This document shows, in pieces, positions 13,301 through 22,620 of a DNA stretch of 64,000 nt. The translations under genes and the position numbers were made by a program. Origin of the DNA: Bolinopsis microptera (taxonomy: Eukaryota; Ctenophora; Tentaculata; Lobata; Bolinopsidae); NCBI RefSeq assembly GCF_026151205.1, contig NC_087082.1, positions 4,781,908 through 4,845,907 on the forward strand, in the 5' to 3' direction. The notes beneath the pieces are model-generated. The model made no database searches. It saw nothing but the letters and a program-made list of their open reading frames with translations, and was not told the origin of the DNA. Each line of letters opens with the position of its first letter. Within the stretch, counting starts at the first letter, position 1.

Positions 13301-16300
13301 TATGCAACGACGCAGTGAAACTTTGCTGAAATACCGCTATTATTCTAACGTCAATTTTTTCCCGATCCATGACTCAAAGTGCCGAAGGCACAAAAGAGTC
13401 AAGGACAAGGGTTAGCGATCGAGGTTTTTTTTTATATGGTAGCTTTGCGACCGTGTGTGCGCGCGAGTGTGCGACCGAACGTGCCTGCGAGCGCAGCACT
13501 GTTATCGCCCACGTGACTACCTGCGCAAAGTTATTTTGCGTGACAATCTGAATTATATAATTGTTGGCGCGCGGCGCTGAACCAACCAAGTACATTATTA
13601 ATTTCATCATGTACGTATCCCACTAGGCACTAATTAATAGCATATTATTATTATTTTGAGTTGGTATTACTATTTTGCACAGATCCGTGTCAGGTTGCAT
13701 AAACAATAAACATATGGTTACATAGAAGTATACACGATTTTCAAATTCAATATAGAATTATATTAACTGGGCGGCAGTCGGCATGTCACTTCGCCATATT
13801 TGCATGTTTATATAAACAGTAAAGACTGGGCCGTCCCCAGGTTGTATGGAATATGATAAATACGCCATCACGGATCGGGAAATTGAGCGGCCATCCACTA
13901 AAGAAAAGCGGCCGCATTTCTTGTTCCTCACTCCTGACAGTAACTACAAAAAAAATTTAAGCGTAAATTAAAATTTCAAAATTTCAAAATTCTAATAGCT
14001 ACATAGCATATCTCTTTTCTACAACTTCTAAAAATCCATTTGCAAGCTGTAAATGTAATCGATTAATGGGAAAGGTAACTTTTGGGGCAATTTTCCGTCC
14101 TTTAAGATGTTGGAGAATCCGTCAAATTTTTTTTTAAAAGATAGTCATAGATAATAATTCAGAACATCACAGAAGAGGGCAAACCATTTAAAGTCGTGCT
14201 TAATGCTTATACACATTACACAGAGATACACTAACGCGAAGTCCTGTGCGGTGTTAAAGTTTCTAAGAGTGAAAGAGAATAATATATAATAATAATAACA
14301 GTTTATAGAAACAAAGCCGTTAATAACGCTTACTGCACCCATCTAATATAATACATTATAACTAATTTATACTTTTGTGGACTTCACAACTTGGGAATCC
14401 CAACGTTATACACGCATAATCAGTTTATTGAATAATTAACTTGAAGTCATTAGGTACCGTCAAATCTACTGATAACATTACAAACCTGGATAAAGACGTA
14501 GACAGCGCCAGCAATGATAGCAATGTAGAATGGCATCGTGCTGCCTTGATCCATGAACTCTGACATTCGGGTCTTGCTGAGGTGCAACCTTCTTCCAATT
14601 TTCTGAATTGAGAGTAACGGTAATAGTGCGAATCATATATAACTATAGGAATTGTATGATGTGTTGAAAAGTAAACGTACAAGTTGCAGTACTTTGTGCA
14701 ACACGAATCCTGCTACTGCCTGGTAGCACGTCTCACAATCTAGTTCACATAATTAAAAATAATTCCAAAAATTCGTCCACGCCCTCAATTGTAATTTTTA
14801 CAAATCACGTGTCTCACCTCCCAGAAGTACTCGTTCTCAACAGCGTGTATGGCAATGAAGAGCAGAGAGTAAAATAGTGTCATACAAATATCAGCACGGC
14901 CAGTCGAGTACATCGCTTTCTCGTCTGGGGCAGAGCAAGTTTAGCACAACAAAATAAACAGGACTATTGAAAAGTTAGGAGTTTTCTGAGTTTGTGTCTT
15001 ATCAAGGTTTATGATTAGAAAGCTTCAACCATGCCATGGTTTAATTTTAAATAATGCTGTAACTAGGCATTAGTAAGCAAAGCTAATGCTATGATAATCG
15101 TAATTAGAGGCTAGTATTTCTAGAGGCTAGTATTTCTACCTAGGACCTTACAATTGTTTCATGATATCAAAACATGTTCTTAAAGTTTAAAAACAACCGG
15201 CTTAAAAAACAATAAACCGGCTTAAAAATAACTCATTACCTGGATCAGTGAGATTAGTTGTGTTGTGTTGAACCATGCAGAACTTAGCTGACAGAGCACG
15301 AGTAGCCTGGAGGGTTTCAGATATTATTTTATCGTGTAATTGAATAGAGTTTTCAACAACATACCATGTTGTAAGGGTGCTTGGTTAAACGTTCAATAAT
15401 CATTGACATTACCCTTTTAATGAACTAGCAGGAACCTGTATAACCCTAAAATGGTGTCAAGACTCAAGAGACTAAAATAATTATTACCTATTTAATTTGC
15501 GTTTTTGACACCACTTGGGGGTGCACATTTTGGGCTCTAAAATTCCTATTTCTTGGCCTATTTTTTACTCAGTCAAAAAAGTTTCAGTTGTATTATATCT
15601 TTTACGATTTTTGTGGAAAGTTGCGTTAAAGTTGATGCCGTGGTGTCAGTAAAATGGTACGGAACCAAATAACCATATATATCGTCTCGCTTTATATTAT
15701 AAAGCCCGTGGTAACAGGGACGAAGCTAGTAGTATTCTTTGAAAGAAAGTTTTAATTGCATCAAAAAATATCCATCCCAACGGAACTCGGAAGATACAGC
15801 CGATTTAAATATAAAACATTTTAAACACAACGTAATTACCACAAAACCGATCAAAATGACGTTAAAACAATCTTTGCACGTGCATGTATGCATTAAAACA
15901 CCGTTGCTATGGAACGTTTTGGTTGCTACCTAAATTCCTATTTTTCATTTAATTTGCACGTGGGCGGTCGTACAGTGTACAAAAACAATTCTCTGGATTA
16001 TAGTAGAGATAGTAAGATATATGAGGTGAGTGTTAAGTGATATATTTTAGTCGATCGAAAAAAAATATGTTGACATATTATATGGATAGATTAAAAGAAA
16101 AACTGTTCGCTGAAAACTAAGATAATTGCTGAAAATGTAAAAAATTGTCACGGAGAATTAGAATAGGAAATTGTGATTCAGCCAAGATTAACTTTTGTTC
16201 TTGCTGCACAAATTAGTTGAAAACTAACATTTAACACTCACCTTGAATAAAAGTCCACTCATGATAACGAGACATAGTGAAGAGACAAGATCTGCTTGGT

Positions 16301-16382
16301 TCTGAAGGAGATATTCCTGAGAAAGGATCGGGGGATCTTTGTCCGTCTTGGTTTGACCTGGTCTTTTTGCTGATTTCACCAT
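1324..16382 (-). CDS. TRAM1: TRAM1-like translocating-chain-associated membrane protein, 10 exons
   Basis: TRAM1 is a multi-spanning ER membrane protein that sits beside the Sec61 channel and helps nascent secretory and membrane proteins enter the bilayer. I assembled ten coding exons on the minus strand: 16382-16242, 15306-15240, 14924-14818, 14602-14486, 4666-4523, 4297-4227, 3312-3196, 3031-2912, 2780-2643 and 1402-1324 (stop TAG). Every junction is GT-AG and every phase closes, giving 366 residues against 374 in human TRAM1. Family landmarks are PPILSQEYLLQNQADLVS near the N-terminus, KIGRRLHLSKT in exon 4 (start of the TLC domain), MKFYWIL and YPEMYF in exon 5, LVYPATIILVIHCIAEV in exon 7, and a lysine-rich cytosolic tail ending EKED. 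Exon 2 has N-glycosylation sequons (NTT, NLT) where the lumenal loop is expected. Intron 4 (4667-14485) carries a Penelope element and a receptor gene. Untranslated exons were not identified. Confidence 0.93.
2081..2399. repeat. 21-bp minisatellite, about 15 copies, in the last TRAM1 intron
   Basis: About fifteen head-to-tail copies of a 21-bp unit close to GTGCAGCACTGGGTTACGGTC, with copies varying mainly between ACGGTC, ACGAGC and ACGGGC. The unit length is a multiple of three and lacks stops in several frames, so long repetitive reading frames appear on both strands; these are by-products. It sits in the intron between TRAM1 exons 10 and 9. Confidence 0.9.
5664..6488 (+). repeat. 5' pLTR of the Penelope-like element
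   Basis: This is a copy of the last 825 bp of the element. An open frame (stop at 6175-6177) repeats the C-terminal 167 residues of the full-length protein, that is the cysteine cluster and GIY-YIG domain. It is a structural duplicate, not a separate gene. Confidence 0.9.
6648..9569 (+). CDS. Penelope-like reverse transcriptase with C-terminal GIY-YIG endonuclease
   Basis: A 973-residue protein that should nick target DNA and copy the element's RNA into it. The N-terminal ~480 residues are lysine/arginine-rich and include KRKRNADQRGAERKK. The RT core follows: motif A TLDVAALYPSIR (~505), motif B GIPTGNCIS (~567), motif C RFIDDVLG with the catalytic DD (~606) and motif D NFLDITL (~649). A cysteine cluster (C-x7-C-x4-C-x2-C, ~823-839) precedes the GIY-YIG nuclease, recognisable as YVAQC (~869), YFGQT (~886) and RLNGHR (~896). 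The start ATG follows a 159-bp leader after the 5' pLTR. No frameshift or stop is present, so the protein may be functional. The extra cysteine motif would fit the Neptune or Poseidon groups, but I cannot place it firmly. Confidence 0.93.
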   Translation: MGPRPRDAQRDNYSLNLSEKLVKIELQLGLLNRVKEDSVLLSTKILPSIRPKIGKSFHHKDLDQKSQSILLQARVQILEQCAITEAQRDTNKLQLGLSKALDRYVDRERIEKLIDDQNRRLRTTNLKRLDKKVKFHLDKAKQERQNSHPQPNTNRISKRKRNADQRGAERKKYRASKAAKKVEWMKNHVERNIKGKLVINLSSQEVPDIAYMYLAKGLNFVESRPVAKEDLLFDVKEFLRKMEWKAYFHQTQTDTAGDTEDIHKDLRLRSRRHPQDYSHPLFDEIKTRLTGFVTNPNPDEPHSNLTDAEQRGKGWVLKSIEDQSIFVTSADKGGATLLLDYRTVMDTVKSELEKETKFTKLEISVGVKMEQTQLKVKEAVLKHHHLNIISEEVKKRITGINDKGNMVHAPEIRPEIPYAYPLYKVHKLSQEQIEAKTIPPVRLVHATKGGPLYRLEKFVSPYVTQISRKYCEEEFILDTPDIISQINSYNKETLKGASRNLQLFTLDVAALYPSIRPELALTALEDALNSDTNFSQELKAALHEFTDLIFRESFVTYQGEGYINKEGIPTGNCISRQVADVTMHWLLFKQIKGKMKNWSLVDLWRRFIDDVLGVWLGTVRQFNLFVEQLNKLAEPFGIRFADQQIGKTVNFLDITLTLDTYNQIQYRLYRKETDARNYLRTDSFHPHHVFESVAFSQMIRIIERNSQDSTCVEDLMELKADLSKSGHNSVKLEEIEPRAVVRVLENTHGANRSKESENADNLVFSVQHSSDNIQLKKLIHELGPDIRRICGDIRVIFATRKHPSIGNRVVKNRQLGNKAECPQKTSQKCSAPGCKTCPVLFDLDSKIMVNGMELNLDESLTCKDKHIIYVAQCQQCRAIEGSEDTYFGQTLTPFHIRLNGHRNKFNIDDRALYEHSALSMHCYDVHKDTFSFDCFKFGIVKKTKPSLLDREEARFCAKFRTNVWGLNRMEIKR
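9056..9880 (+). repeat. 3' pLTR of the Penelope-like element
   Basis: The right copy of the 825-bp repeat. It contains the ORF's 3' end, the stop at 9567-9569 and about 310 bp of AT-rich 3' UTR ending TTCCCTTCGTGTCCAAAATC next to the target duplication. Confidence 0.9.
10048..10120 (-). repeat. tRNA-like (SINE head) remnant
   Basis: On the minus strand, GGTCAGTAGCTCAATTGGTAGAGC is followed ~30 bases later by a TTC-containing arm with GGGATCATTCCCC. Box A is essentially canonical; the T-loop equivalent is corrupted and the two ends do not pair as an acceptor stem. It is best read as the decayed head of a tRNA-derived SINE rather than a working tRNA gene. Confidence 0.55.
10297..10378. repeat. 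12-bp minisatellite, seven units, each with an E-box palindrome
   Basis: Seven units of ACACGTGGTAAA at exact 12-bp spacing (one has CACGCG, one has an extra T for A). Each contains the palindrome CACGTG, the consensus E-box/CLEAR-type core bound by bHLH-zip factors. A regulatory role is inference only. Confidence 0.85.
11692..11842 (-). repeat. Tandem duplication of the receptor gene's 3' end
   Basis: About 60-75 bp beginning CTTCTGATCAG and running through CGTCTTCTTTGAG to AACTTTCCC occurs twice, at about 11692-11769 and 11782-11840. The second copy encodes the C-terminal tail of the receptor; the first lies just past its stop. Confidence 0.7.
11790..12869 (-). CDS. Divergent rhodopsin-like seven-transmembrane receptor, single exon
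   Basis: A 359-residue intronless gene for a probable class A GPCR at the plasma membrane. Seven hydrophobic segments follow an NIT glycosylation site: TM1 ~25-45, TM2 ~53-75, TM3 ~92-118, TM4 ~132-155, TM5 ~215-245, TM6 ~262-290 and TM7 ~297-320. Where DRY should be after TM3 the sequence is VVKTINIMRPF, so the arginine switch is missing, but the I..RPF pattern is kept. Where NPxxY should be in TM7 it reads MNAALFPTIL, followed by a basic helix-8-like stretch EMRARYR. A cysteine before TM3 and one in the second extracellular loop (PKCGDF) could form the usual disulfide. The ligand is unknown. It lies wholly inside TRAM1 intron 4 on the same strand. Confidence 0.85.
   Translation of the reverse strand: MTTANSPTSPVYDGHDWGYQYISPLNITIALYIMIQNSVIIYDYHKDWRRISCLFFILVGAVDIGSACFEIGRGSISLLCLKDPSMRIHPWIFLVCQIFGVLCYVTSTFCVLVLTVVKTINIMRPFYTQNNRLLKIVLFIYPSILLVLCIIDVWVLNDVITSFNDSPKCGDFGGPWYSMIVIETIGRGTTDLVIRLMECNFALSDGAANLMSYIMYIVMPLVQFGLPCLIVLVCMVLQMIYIKKAFGGHENPQLNTANQVNLTVFLISLLYLVSVSLYCMMTYPLVIYIIPVLPFPILVLLEFTLPLMNAALFPTILILRKPEMRARYRNYIAKVILLPLTIYGKVRHLAQRRRGYTEI
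12870..14485. other. Remainder of TRAM1 intron 4
   Basis: AT-rich intron containing short GC-rich patches (for example 13440-13510 and 13560-13580) but no exon, SINE or clear repeat that I can support. Receptor promoter elements should lie at its left edge, just right of 12869, but none is recognisable. Confidence 0.4.
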
Positions 16383-16697
16383 GGTGTCCTATGTAAATTA
16401 AAGATCAGTAAGAGTTGGAAATGTGATAATAACTTTTATTTTCTAAATGTCAATAATGTCATTGAACAACTGTTGAGCTGTCCAAGCCAGTTAACTGCCT
16501 ATATATATTGCATATTATCAATGAAATGAAATGAGGTATTTATATCCCGGCAGACTGTGAGCAAATGTGTAAATGTGAACAAAAGTATAACTCATTATAA
16601 GGCAAAGACAAAATTAAAACATCCTTTATTGTAAACCACACTAAACTAAGTAGAAGCAGAAACCATACAATACATGTAGGTATAATAAGGGTTAGTA

Positions 16698-16961
16698 CCA
16701 CGGGTCCGTATTGCCTGATTTAAGTTACAGAAAAGCCAGCGGATGGCTAGCGGGCGCCTAACGGAGATGCACTAAAATGCAGCATTCATACCTAGCGGAT
16801 GGCTAGCGGAGTATAGCGGACGCCGCGCGCAAACTAGCGGAGAATAGTACTAGCTTCATTAACACACCCGCTAGTTTCTGCTAGCTATCCGATATTGCCG
16901 CTAGGTCCGCTAGCTTTTCTGTAACTTAAATCTGCAAAATCGGCTATATACGGACCCGTGG
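16698..16961. mobile_element. 264-bp MITE with 14-bp TIRs and TA target duplication
   Basis: The element starts CCACGGGTCCGTAT and ends with its exact reverse complement ATACGGACCCGTGG, flanked on each side by TA (16696-16697 and 16962-16963). An inner pair also inverts: GATTTAAGTTACAGAAAAGC near the left end and its near-complement near the right. The interior is GC-rich with many copies of TAGCGGA and its complement, so it can fold into a long hairpin. The TA duplication suggests mobilisation by a Tc1/mariner-type transposase (inference). Confidence 0.88.
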
Positions 16962-17167
16962 TACAGTGACATAATCAACCAAAAAGTTACCAGTGTGTCT
17001 GAACAAAAAAGGATTACACAAAAACGTCAAAAGAAATTCCAAAGGAGACAGAAGGCAACATGTAAAAATCTTTTGCTTGCAAAATTAACCATTTTAAAGA
17101 AATAGTAACGTAGCACTCAGTTGTCAGGTGATTAATGCTATGAATCTTGTCAGTGCAATGGATAGAT

Positions 17168-17530
17168 GACAATTTTTTTTTATCTAGACACTTATTTTAC
17201 TTCGGTGTATTCCAACAGCCACAATGTTACACAAGTGCAACCAGCCAATTACAGGAAGCCGAAGGATCTTTTTGGCCAGTGACGGTTAAGGTAGTGTGTA
17301 CCATACTTTCTTCGTCCGAGACTTTGCTGCAATGTGCAGCTCCTCATTTAACCCTCACACCCGATTTCTCGAGTATTCGGCTGAGTAGACCGGGGGGCTG
17401 CATAGACCACTCATGATCCTTAGCTGAACGTCGACGACGCTCACCCCACGACCAGGCAGTCAGTGGGTTTCGAACTTGCAACCTAACGATTGTAAGACAG
17501 GCGTTCTAACCAACTGCGCTACCTGGCCGC
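17168..17530 (-). mobile_element. tRNA-derived SINE, full-length copy
   Basis: Minus strand. A tRNA-like head reads GGCCAGGTAGCGCAGTTGG (box A) and AAGTTCGAAACCC (box B) at about 17530-17457, followed by a ~270-bp body that ends in an A-rich tail (A9 at 17168-17180). The same body without the head occurs at 20528-20800 on the other strand, which confirms it as a dispersed family. Confidence 0.82.
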
Positions 17531-17815
17531 TAAATTCATTAGCTGCAAATATAAAGAAAGATTTATCCTCACATAGAGCTAAGTATTAAAGGACACAATC
17601 TCAAGCGACTGCAAGGTTCAAACAGGCAGTTGCAGTGAAGTGTTGTACAGTTGGTATCATGTAACACGTTATACATGATCATGTAGTGTGTGGATATTAT
17701 ATATGTACGTAGATGTAACAATCCGCCACACATAGCACTGTAATACTGCAATATTCAAAAAAATCATTAGAAAAGTGTTGTTTGGCACTTGATAAGTGGC
17801 TGGTGGTAACTACTA

Positions 17816-17888
17816 GTCATGTAGGTAGAGCATTAGAGCAATATGGCATTAATCTAGGTGTTGAGGGTTCAAACTCCACTTGACATCA
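17816..17888 (+). repeat. Decayed tRNA-like sequence
   Basis: GTAGGTAGAGCATTAGAGC (box A-like) is followed by GAGGGTTCAAACTCC, a good box B. The D-arm is irregular and the acceptor ends do not match, so it is read as a SINE or tRNA pseudogene. Confidence 0.45.
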
Positions 17889-18545
17889 GCTTTCCAAGTT
17901 GACAACCACTGATGTATCATACGAAAATAGTCAAGTTGCAAAAAATAATCAAGTAAGTGAGTTGGGGATCATCATCCAGAGCTGAATAACGTCCAGAGAT
18001 TGTAGTACCTCAGGAAATAATAATAATAATAATTCTATACTGTTACATAATTTAAAAATTATGGCCCCTTATTGTGGGCAGAGTATGTGTCTTTATTTAA
18101 GTGTCCTGATTTAAAATCATCTGAGTGACTGCATTGAAATAATTTAAGGAGAGTACCATAAAAACGTTAAAACAAAAGGAGTAACAACTAGAACATACTT
18201 ATATTAATATAAACATTAGAACAAAATACAGTCACCTAATTCTCTTCTCCTACGGTTGAGTATAGAGGAACCATCTTTGGCGTGTATTAGGGACTTAGAC
18301 CATTACAAATACCCTGCTGTAAGTTTGCAAGGTATGTGGACTAAGTGGGTCGAGAGTACTCGACTTGGAAGTGGGTGTTGAGAATTCTCAACTAAACTAG
18401 AAGATTTAAATGATGTCCAGAAGATGAGGCAGTAGATGGAGTAGTAAAGGAGTAGTAGAGGCTGAAGGGGGAGTGATGTCATAAGGAGATGTAGGACATG
18501 AAGGGGGATGGATGTGAAGGAGTACTATAAGTATAAGTATCAATT
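17889..18545. other. Non-coding stretch before a LINE fragment
   Basis: No gene seen. Its right part probably includes the 3' UTR of the minus-strand LINE fragment that follows, but I saw no clear tail repeat. Confidence 0.3.
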
Positions 18546-19646
18546 CTATGATAGTTCACCGATGGCGATCTGTGCTAAAGATCGGAAGGCAGTGATGCTG
18601 CCATCACTACCATCTCTTAAGATAGACCAGCATGGTTGGTCATTAGTGGAGTGCTCTTGAATGGTTTCTCTGTAGGAACAGCGGTACAGTGGACAAGAGA
18701 AGATTCGATGGTAATTGTTGTCCAACATCTGACAATTCGGACACTGAGGGTCGCAGTTGTTGGCAACCCTTGCCTTGAATGCTGTGAAGGTGATGTCATG
18801 GCCATGCAAGAGAGACATTACTTTAGTGTCTGTGCTCCTGCTTGAATAGCGAGGAAACAACTTTTTGCTCCTCTCATCGATGTTATCCAGTATCTCATCC
18901 GGATTTATTCTAGGGTTCAGTAGGAGACGTTTATTCCAGGTGAAGTCCATAAAGCGGGTTATTTCGTCTTTAGAATAGCTGACAACACCGTTGTGGACAC
19001 TAGTCAGAAGGTCTATTCTGCTTCTGTTGAGCTCGTTGGACCCCCTTTTCCACGTTAGGCCTAGGAACTTACGTATCTCATCAATATGGTGCTGATATCG
19101 ATGGGCCTTTGCCTCCTCTAGCTGTAAGATGAGTCCTTGCATAAATGGGTCACTTGTAAGTGCTTTTATTATGAATTTTATAGTGATCATCTTGTAGGAT
19201 ATCTCAAGGGGTGGAATTCCAAGCGCGACAGATGTCAAATCTTTGGGAGGATGGTGAGTGGATCCACTTATTTTCAAGAGGACCCTGGCATAGAAGTCTT
19301 TGAAAGTGTCTAGGTTATCTTTTAGCCATATTGGAGCAGCATATAGAAGTTTTGTAAGTACTACTGTTTTGAAGAGCATTTTGAGTGAGCTTGCATTCAG
19401 GCCTCTGTGGCGGGTGGAGTTTTGAGTGATCCTGTACCAGGCAAACCAGCATTGTTTCAATTTAAATTTTGCGTGACTCTTGAACGTAAGTTTGTCGTCT
19501 ATCCTCAGTCCAAGAACAGTTGATTGACATGTATTGTATGTTAGGAAAGGAATGTATATGTTAGGAAAGGAATGACAATAGGAAAGGAATGACAATTTAT
19601 TGATGGGGCGGACTCTTCCAGTCTGCCGTCGAATGAAAATACCCAA
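18546..19646 (-). pseudogene. 5'-truncated LINE ORF2, C-terminal part
   Basis: An open 366-codon frame corresponding to the region after the catalytic RT core of a non-LTR retrotransposon: GLRIDDKLTFKSH resembles the 'thumb' start (LG..ID..L.W..H), LLYAAPIW is the usual L.YG..IW motif, and a C-terminal CPNC…H…C cluster is the typical LINE zinc knuckle. The EN domain and RT motifs A-C are absent, so this is a 5'-truncated copy. The upstream edge has a short duplicated GGAAAGGAATGACAA stretch. It is not clearly the same family as LINEs A-D here. Confidence 0.75.
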
Positions 19647-19799
19647 TTTTACTATACCAATCTAAAGAAAGACCAACACCAAGCCCCAAGGATAATAAAT
19701 TAAGCCCGTCTAGATATTGCAACTGTTCGACTGTGTGAATCCTTTGAAAAAAAATTCTTTGACATCAGGGTCACTCATCCTAACTGCAACTCAAATGTG

Positions 19800-20110
19800 T
19801 TTAAGCCACTAAATAAAATTACAGTATTAGTAAGCATGAAAAGGAGACAAAATATTTATATGAAGAGAGATTACTTCAGTCAAAGAAACGATCCTTTCAT
19901 CCCGCTAGTCTTCACAACATTTGGAGTTATGGGACCGCTCTGTACTGTGTGTTGCTGATCGTATTTCTGAGCTGATGATCACTAAAAAGAAGCGTCAGGT
20001 CCATACATCACGATCTACAACGCACACTCACTTAGACAGCTGAGAGGAATCAAAGGAAAATCAACAGTTCTGCATATCGATTGCAAAATGTATCGTTACT
20101 TGAGAACCCA
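19800..20110 (+). pseudogene. Fragment of the nuclease-tailed retroelement family
   Basis: On the plus strand, frames read YEERLLQ, then (after a frame change) PFIPLVFTTFGVMGP, and later LRQLRGIKGK. The same order occurs in the retroelement at 46869-49238 (SFTPLVFSTSGGMGGE, then LRGDRG or LRGYRGKK). Several frame shifts and stops show a short decayed remnant. Confidence 0.5.
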
Positions 20111-20308
20111 GGCTGATTGCTGATTGCTGATGGAGTTCAAAAATGCAACTTGCGGTGAAATAACTTTTCTGCATAAAATCAAATCAAAAAATCAAATCAA
20201 ATCAAAATATAATGACACAAAAATCATCACACATCATCAAAAATATATCTACTAAAGTTTTAAAAATATCTTAAATCTATTGGCCTAAACAACCAAGATA
20301 AAATGAAT

Positions 20309-20527
20309 CTAATTTACATACTTTCCACTACTATATAAGTTAATAAAGCGTTTCTTAGCAACATGAGGATGACACACAAGATATTCATTGTGCTTCTCTT
20401 TATTAGTAGCATAATTTAATCCCTCAATCTTTCCTAATACTTCGTCCGAAACATACCAAAAATGAATATCATTTACGGATCCGTTTAAAATAGTCTCTTT
20501 TTCCCTTTTCCTGTACACAGGGTCCTG
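20309..20527 (-). pseudogene. 3' fragment of a LINE A family copy
   Basis: The minus-strand frame contains SDEVLGKIEGLNY, KEKHNEYL and VAKKRFINLYSSGKY, nearly the C-terminus of LINE A ORF2 at 28083-29879 (SSEVLGKIEGPSY, KETHNEYL, VAKKRFINLYSTGKY). The rest of the element is missing, and the fragment abuts a SINE body in the opposite orientation. Confidence 0.85.
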
Positions 20528-20800
20528 CTCCGATCGTCGTCGACGCTCAGCTAAGGTCCCTGAGTGGTCTATGCAACCCCCCCAGTCCACTCAGCCGAAT
20601 ACTCGAGTAATCGGGTGTGAGGGTTAAATGAGGAGCTGCCCATTGCAGCAAAGTCTCGGGCGACGAAAGTATGGTACACACTACCTTAACCGTCACTGGC
20701 CTAATGTATAATTGAATCCTTCGGCTTCCTGTAATTGACTGGTTACACTTGTGTAACAATGTGGTTGTTGGAAAGTCCGAAGTAAAAAAAAGTGTTGAGA
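20528..20800 (+). mobile_element. 5'-truncated copy of the 17.2-kb SINE family
   Basis: Starts at CGTCGTCGACGCTCAGC and matches the body of the SINE at 17168-17530 throughout, including ACTCAGCCGAATACTCGAG and GGTACACACTACCTTAACC. The tRNA-like head is absent. Confidence 0.8.
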
Positions 20801-20865
20801 TTTTATGCACTTATTTTTGATGCACTTATTGATGCTCTTATTTCAAGATATCTCAGCTTCTGAGT

Positions 20866-21547
20866 CCCAGTGACATAAAGTGAGGAATCTAAGAATCTAA
20901 TTCCTAGCCATATTAATTTCCATAGCCACGCCGACTAATTTTTGTCAACAAAATTATTAAATCAACTTTAAAATAGTCGCTCTCGGTTGTTACACACTGT
21001 AACGCCGTGCACTGTACTTTAATTCTATATTTATCCGAGAAGATGTTCGAATCGAGCGCAAATGCCAGATTCCTGCAGATTCCTAGTTCTTGCGCTTAAC
21101 TTGCGCGTTACCAAATAATCCAAGATATTCCTGTCAGGATCCAAGATTTTCCTACTACCAGTATGGTAGTATGGACTGTTTGGTAGTATGGTAGTATGGT
21201 AGTTGCAGGAACGCGCGAAGACCTATATGTAAATATTACAAAAGCGTACATGGAATCGTAGCCTAGTTGGTTAATCCGTCGGTACTACATTAGCAGATCA
21301 CGAGTTCGAGACCCGGAAAGGAATTCTTTCACAATCTTTTGGCAATTATGAATAACTATACTAATGAATTAATAACTATACTAATGAATAACTAAACCTC
21401 TGTAATATAACTAGCAAAGTAAAATGAAATCGTTATCCGGCCGCGGAGCGGCCGAAAAATTTATGGTAGTCGTTTTAAAAATATATGGTAGCCGTTTTTT
21501 CTTTCCAGACTGGATTCCTAGTCCCTTTTTAAATTTATGTCACTGGG
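20866..21547. mobile_element. 682-bp non-autonomous hAT-like element with exact 8-bp TSD
   Basis: The element begins CCCAGTGACATAAA and ends TTTATGTCACTGGG, perfect 14-bp TIRs, and is flanked by TTCTGAGT on both sides (20858-20865 and 21548-21555). An 8-bp duplication with a CAGTG-type terminus fits the hAT superfamily. There is no transposase; the inside holds GGTAGTATGGTAGTATGG-type short repeats and a tRNA-derived SINE. Confidence 0.9.
21249..21375 (+). mobile_element. tRNA-derived SINE, second family
   Basis: GTAGCCTAGTTGGTTAATCC (box A) and CACGAGTTCGAGACCC (box B) start a short SINE whose tail reads CTTTTGGCAATTATGAAT. A copy with the same tail lies at 25290-25422 on the other strand. 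It sits inside the hAT-like element. Confidence 0.72.
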
Positions 21548-22620
21548 TTCTGAGTGGACATATTTATAACCGTTCATCATGGGCATTAAAATAGTAAGAA
21601 TGATCAGATTAAGTAGCATCGAGCACGGTTTTAAAATCTTCAGACTTTAGGTTATTAAATGATTAGGTCAAACCCTATTTTTATGCTCTCGCAAGTATGG
21701 TCACTGCAATGGTGAAAACATTTGCAATGACTTTAAATGAACTTTAATTAATCACCAGGAAAAAGTTGTTTGCCAAGAAATATCAGTGAAATTTCACTAA
21801 AACCTCTAGCCCTAGGAACATGCTTTACCCTACTTAATTAGATCATTCTGATAATTTTAATGCCCATGATAAGCTGAGATATCTTGTAATAAGTGTGTCA
21901 ATTGCTAAGTGTGTCAATTGCTACTCGCAAGAGCGTAAAAATATGTTTTCACCTAATAATTCAACAACCTGAAATCTGAAGACTTAAAAACCATGCACTA
22001 CCCCACTCAATGTGATGATATTGACCATTTTTGATTTTAATGCCCAAGATGAGCGCTTAGCTCCAATCAGAGGCTGAGATATCTTGAAATAAGTGCATCA
22101 AAAAATGTAAAAATGGGATCTGACCTAGTAACTCAACAACCTGAAGTCTGAAGACTTTAAAACCATACTCTACCCCACTCATTGTGATGATTCTGACCAT
22201 TTTAATGCCCAATATGAGCGCTTAGATCCAATTAGAAGCTGAGATATCTTGAAATAAGTGCATCAATCGCTACTCGCGAGAGCATAAAATGAGATCTGAC
22301 CTAATAACTCAACAACCTGAAGTCTGAAGACTTTAAAACCATGCTCTACCCCACTCAATGTGATGATTCTGACCGTTTTAATGCCCAAGATGAGCGCTTA
22401 GCTCCAATCAGAAGCTGAGATATCTTGAAATAAGTGCATCAATCTTTACTCGCGAGAGCGTAAAAATGGGATCTGACCTAATAACTTAACAACCTGAAGT
22501 CTGAAGACTTTAAAACCATGCTCTACCCCACTCAATATGATGATTCTGACCATTTTCATGCCCAAAATGAGCGCTTAGCTCCAATCAGAAGCTGAGATAT
22601 CTTGAAATAAGTGTAATAAT

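Larger units (their letters stand above)
20815..22620. repeat. ~175-bp tandem repeat: five direct units and one inverted unit
   Basis: The phrase GCTGAGATATCTTG recurs near 21873, 22075, 22239, 22413 and 22593, within units that also share CTGAAGTCTGAAGACTTTAA and CTACCCCACTCAATGTGATG. Spacing is about 165-200 bp. One inverted unit lies to the left (20815-20865 continuing at 21548-21730) and is split by the 682-bp inverted-repeat element, so that insertion came later. Confidence 0.8.

Noticed and set aside
13369-13610. Arg/Ala/Cys-rich frames on both strands
   Set aside because: No homology pattern, inside a TRAM1 intron, and produced by a GC-rich patch.
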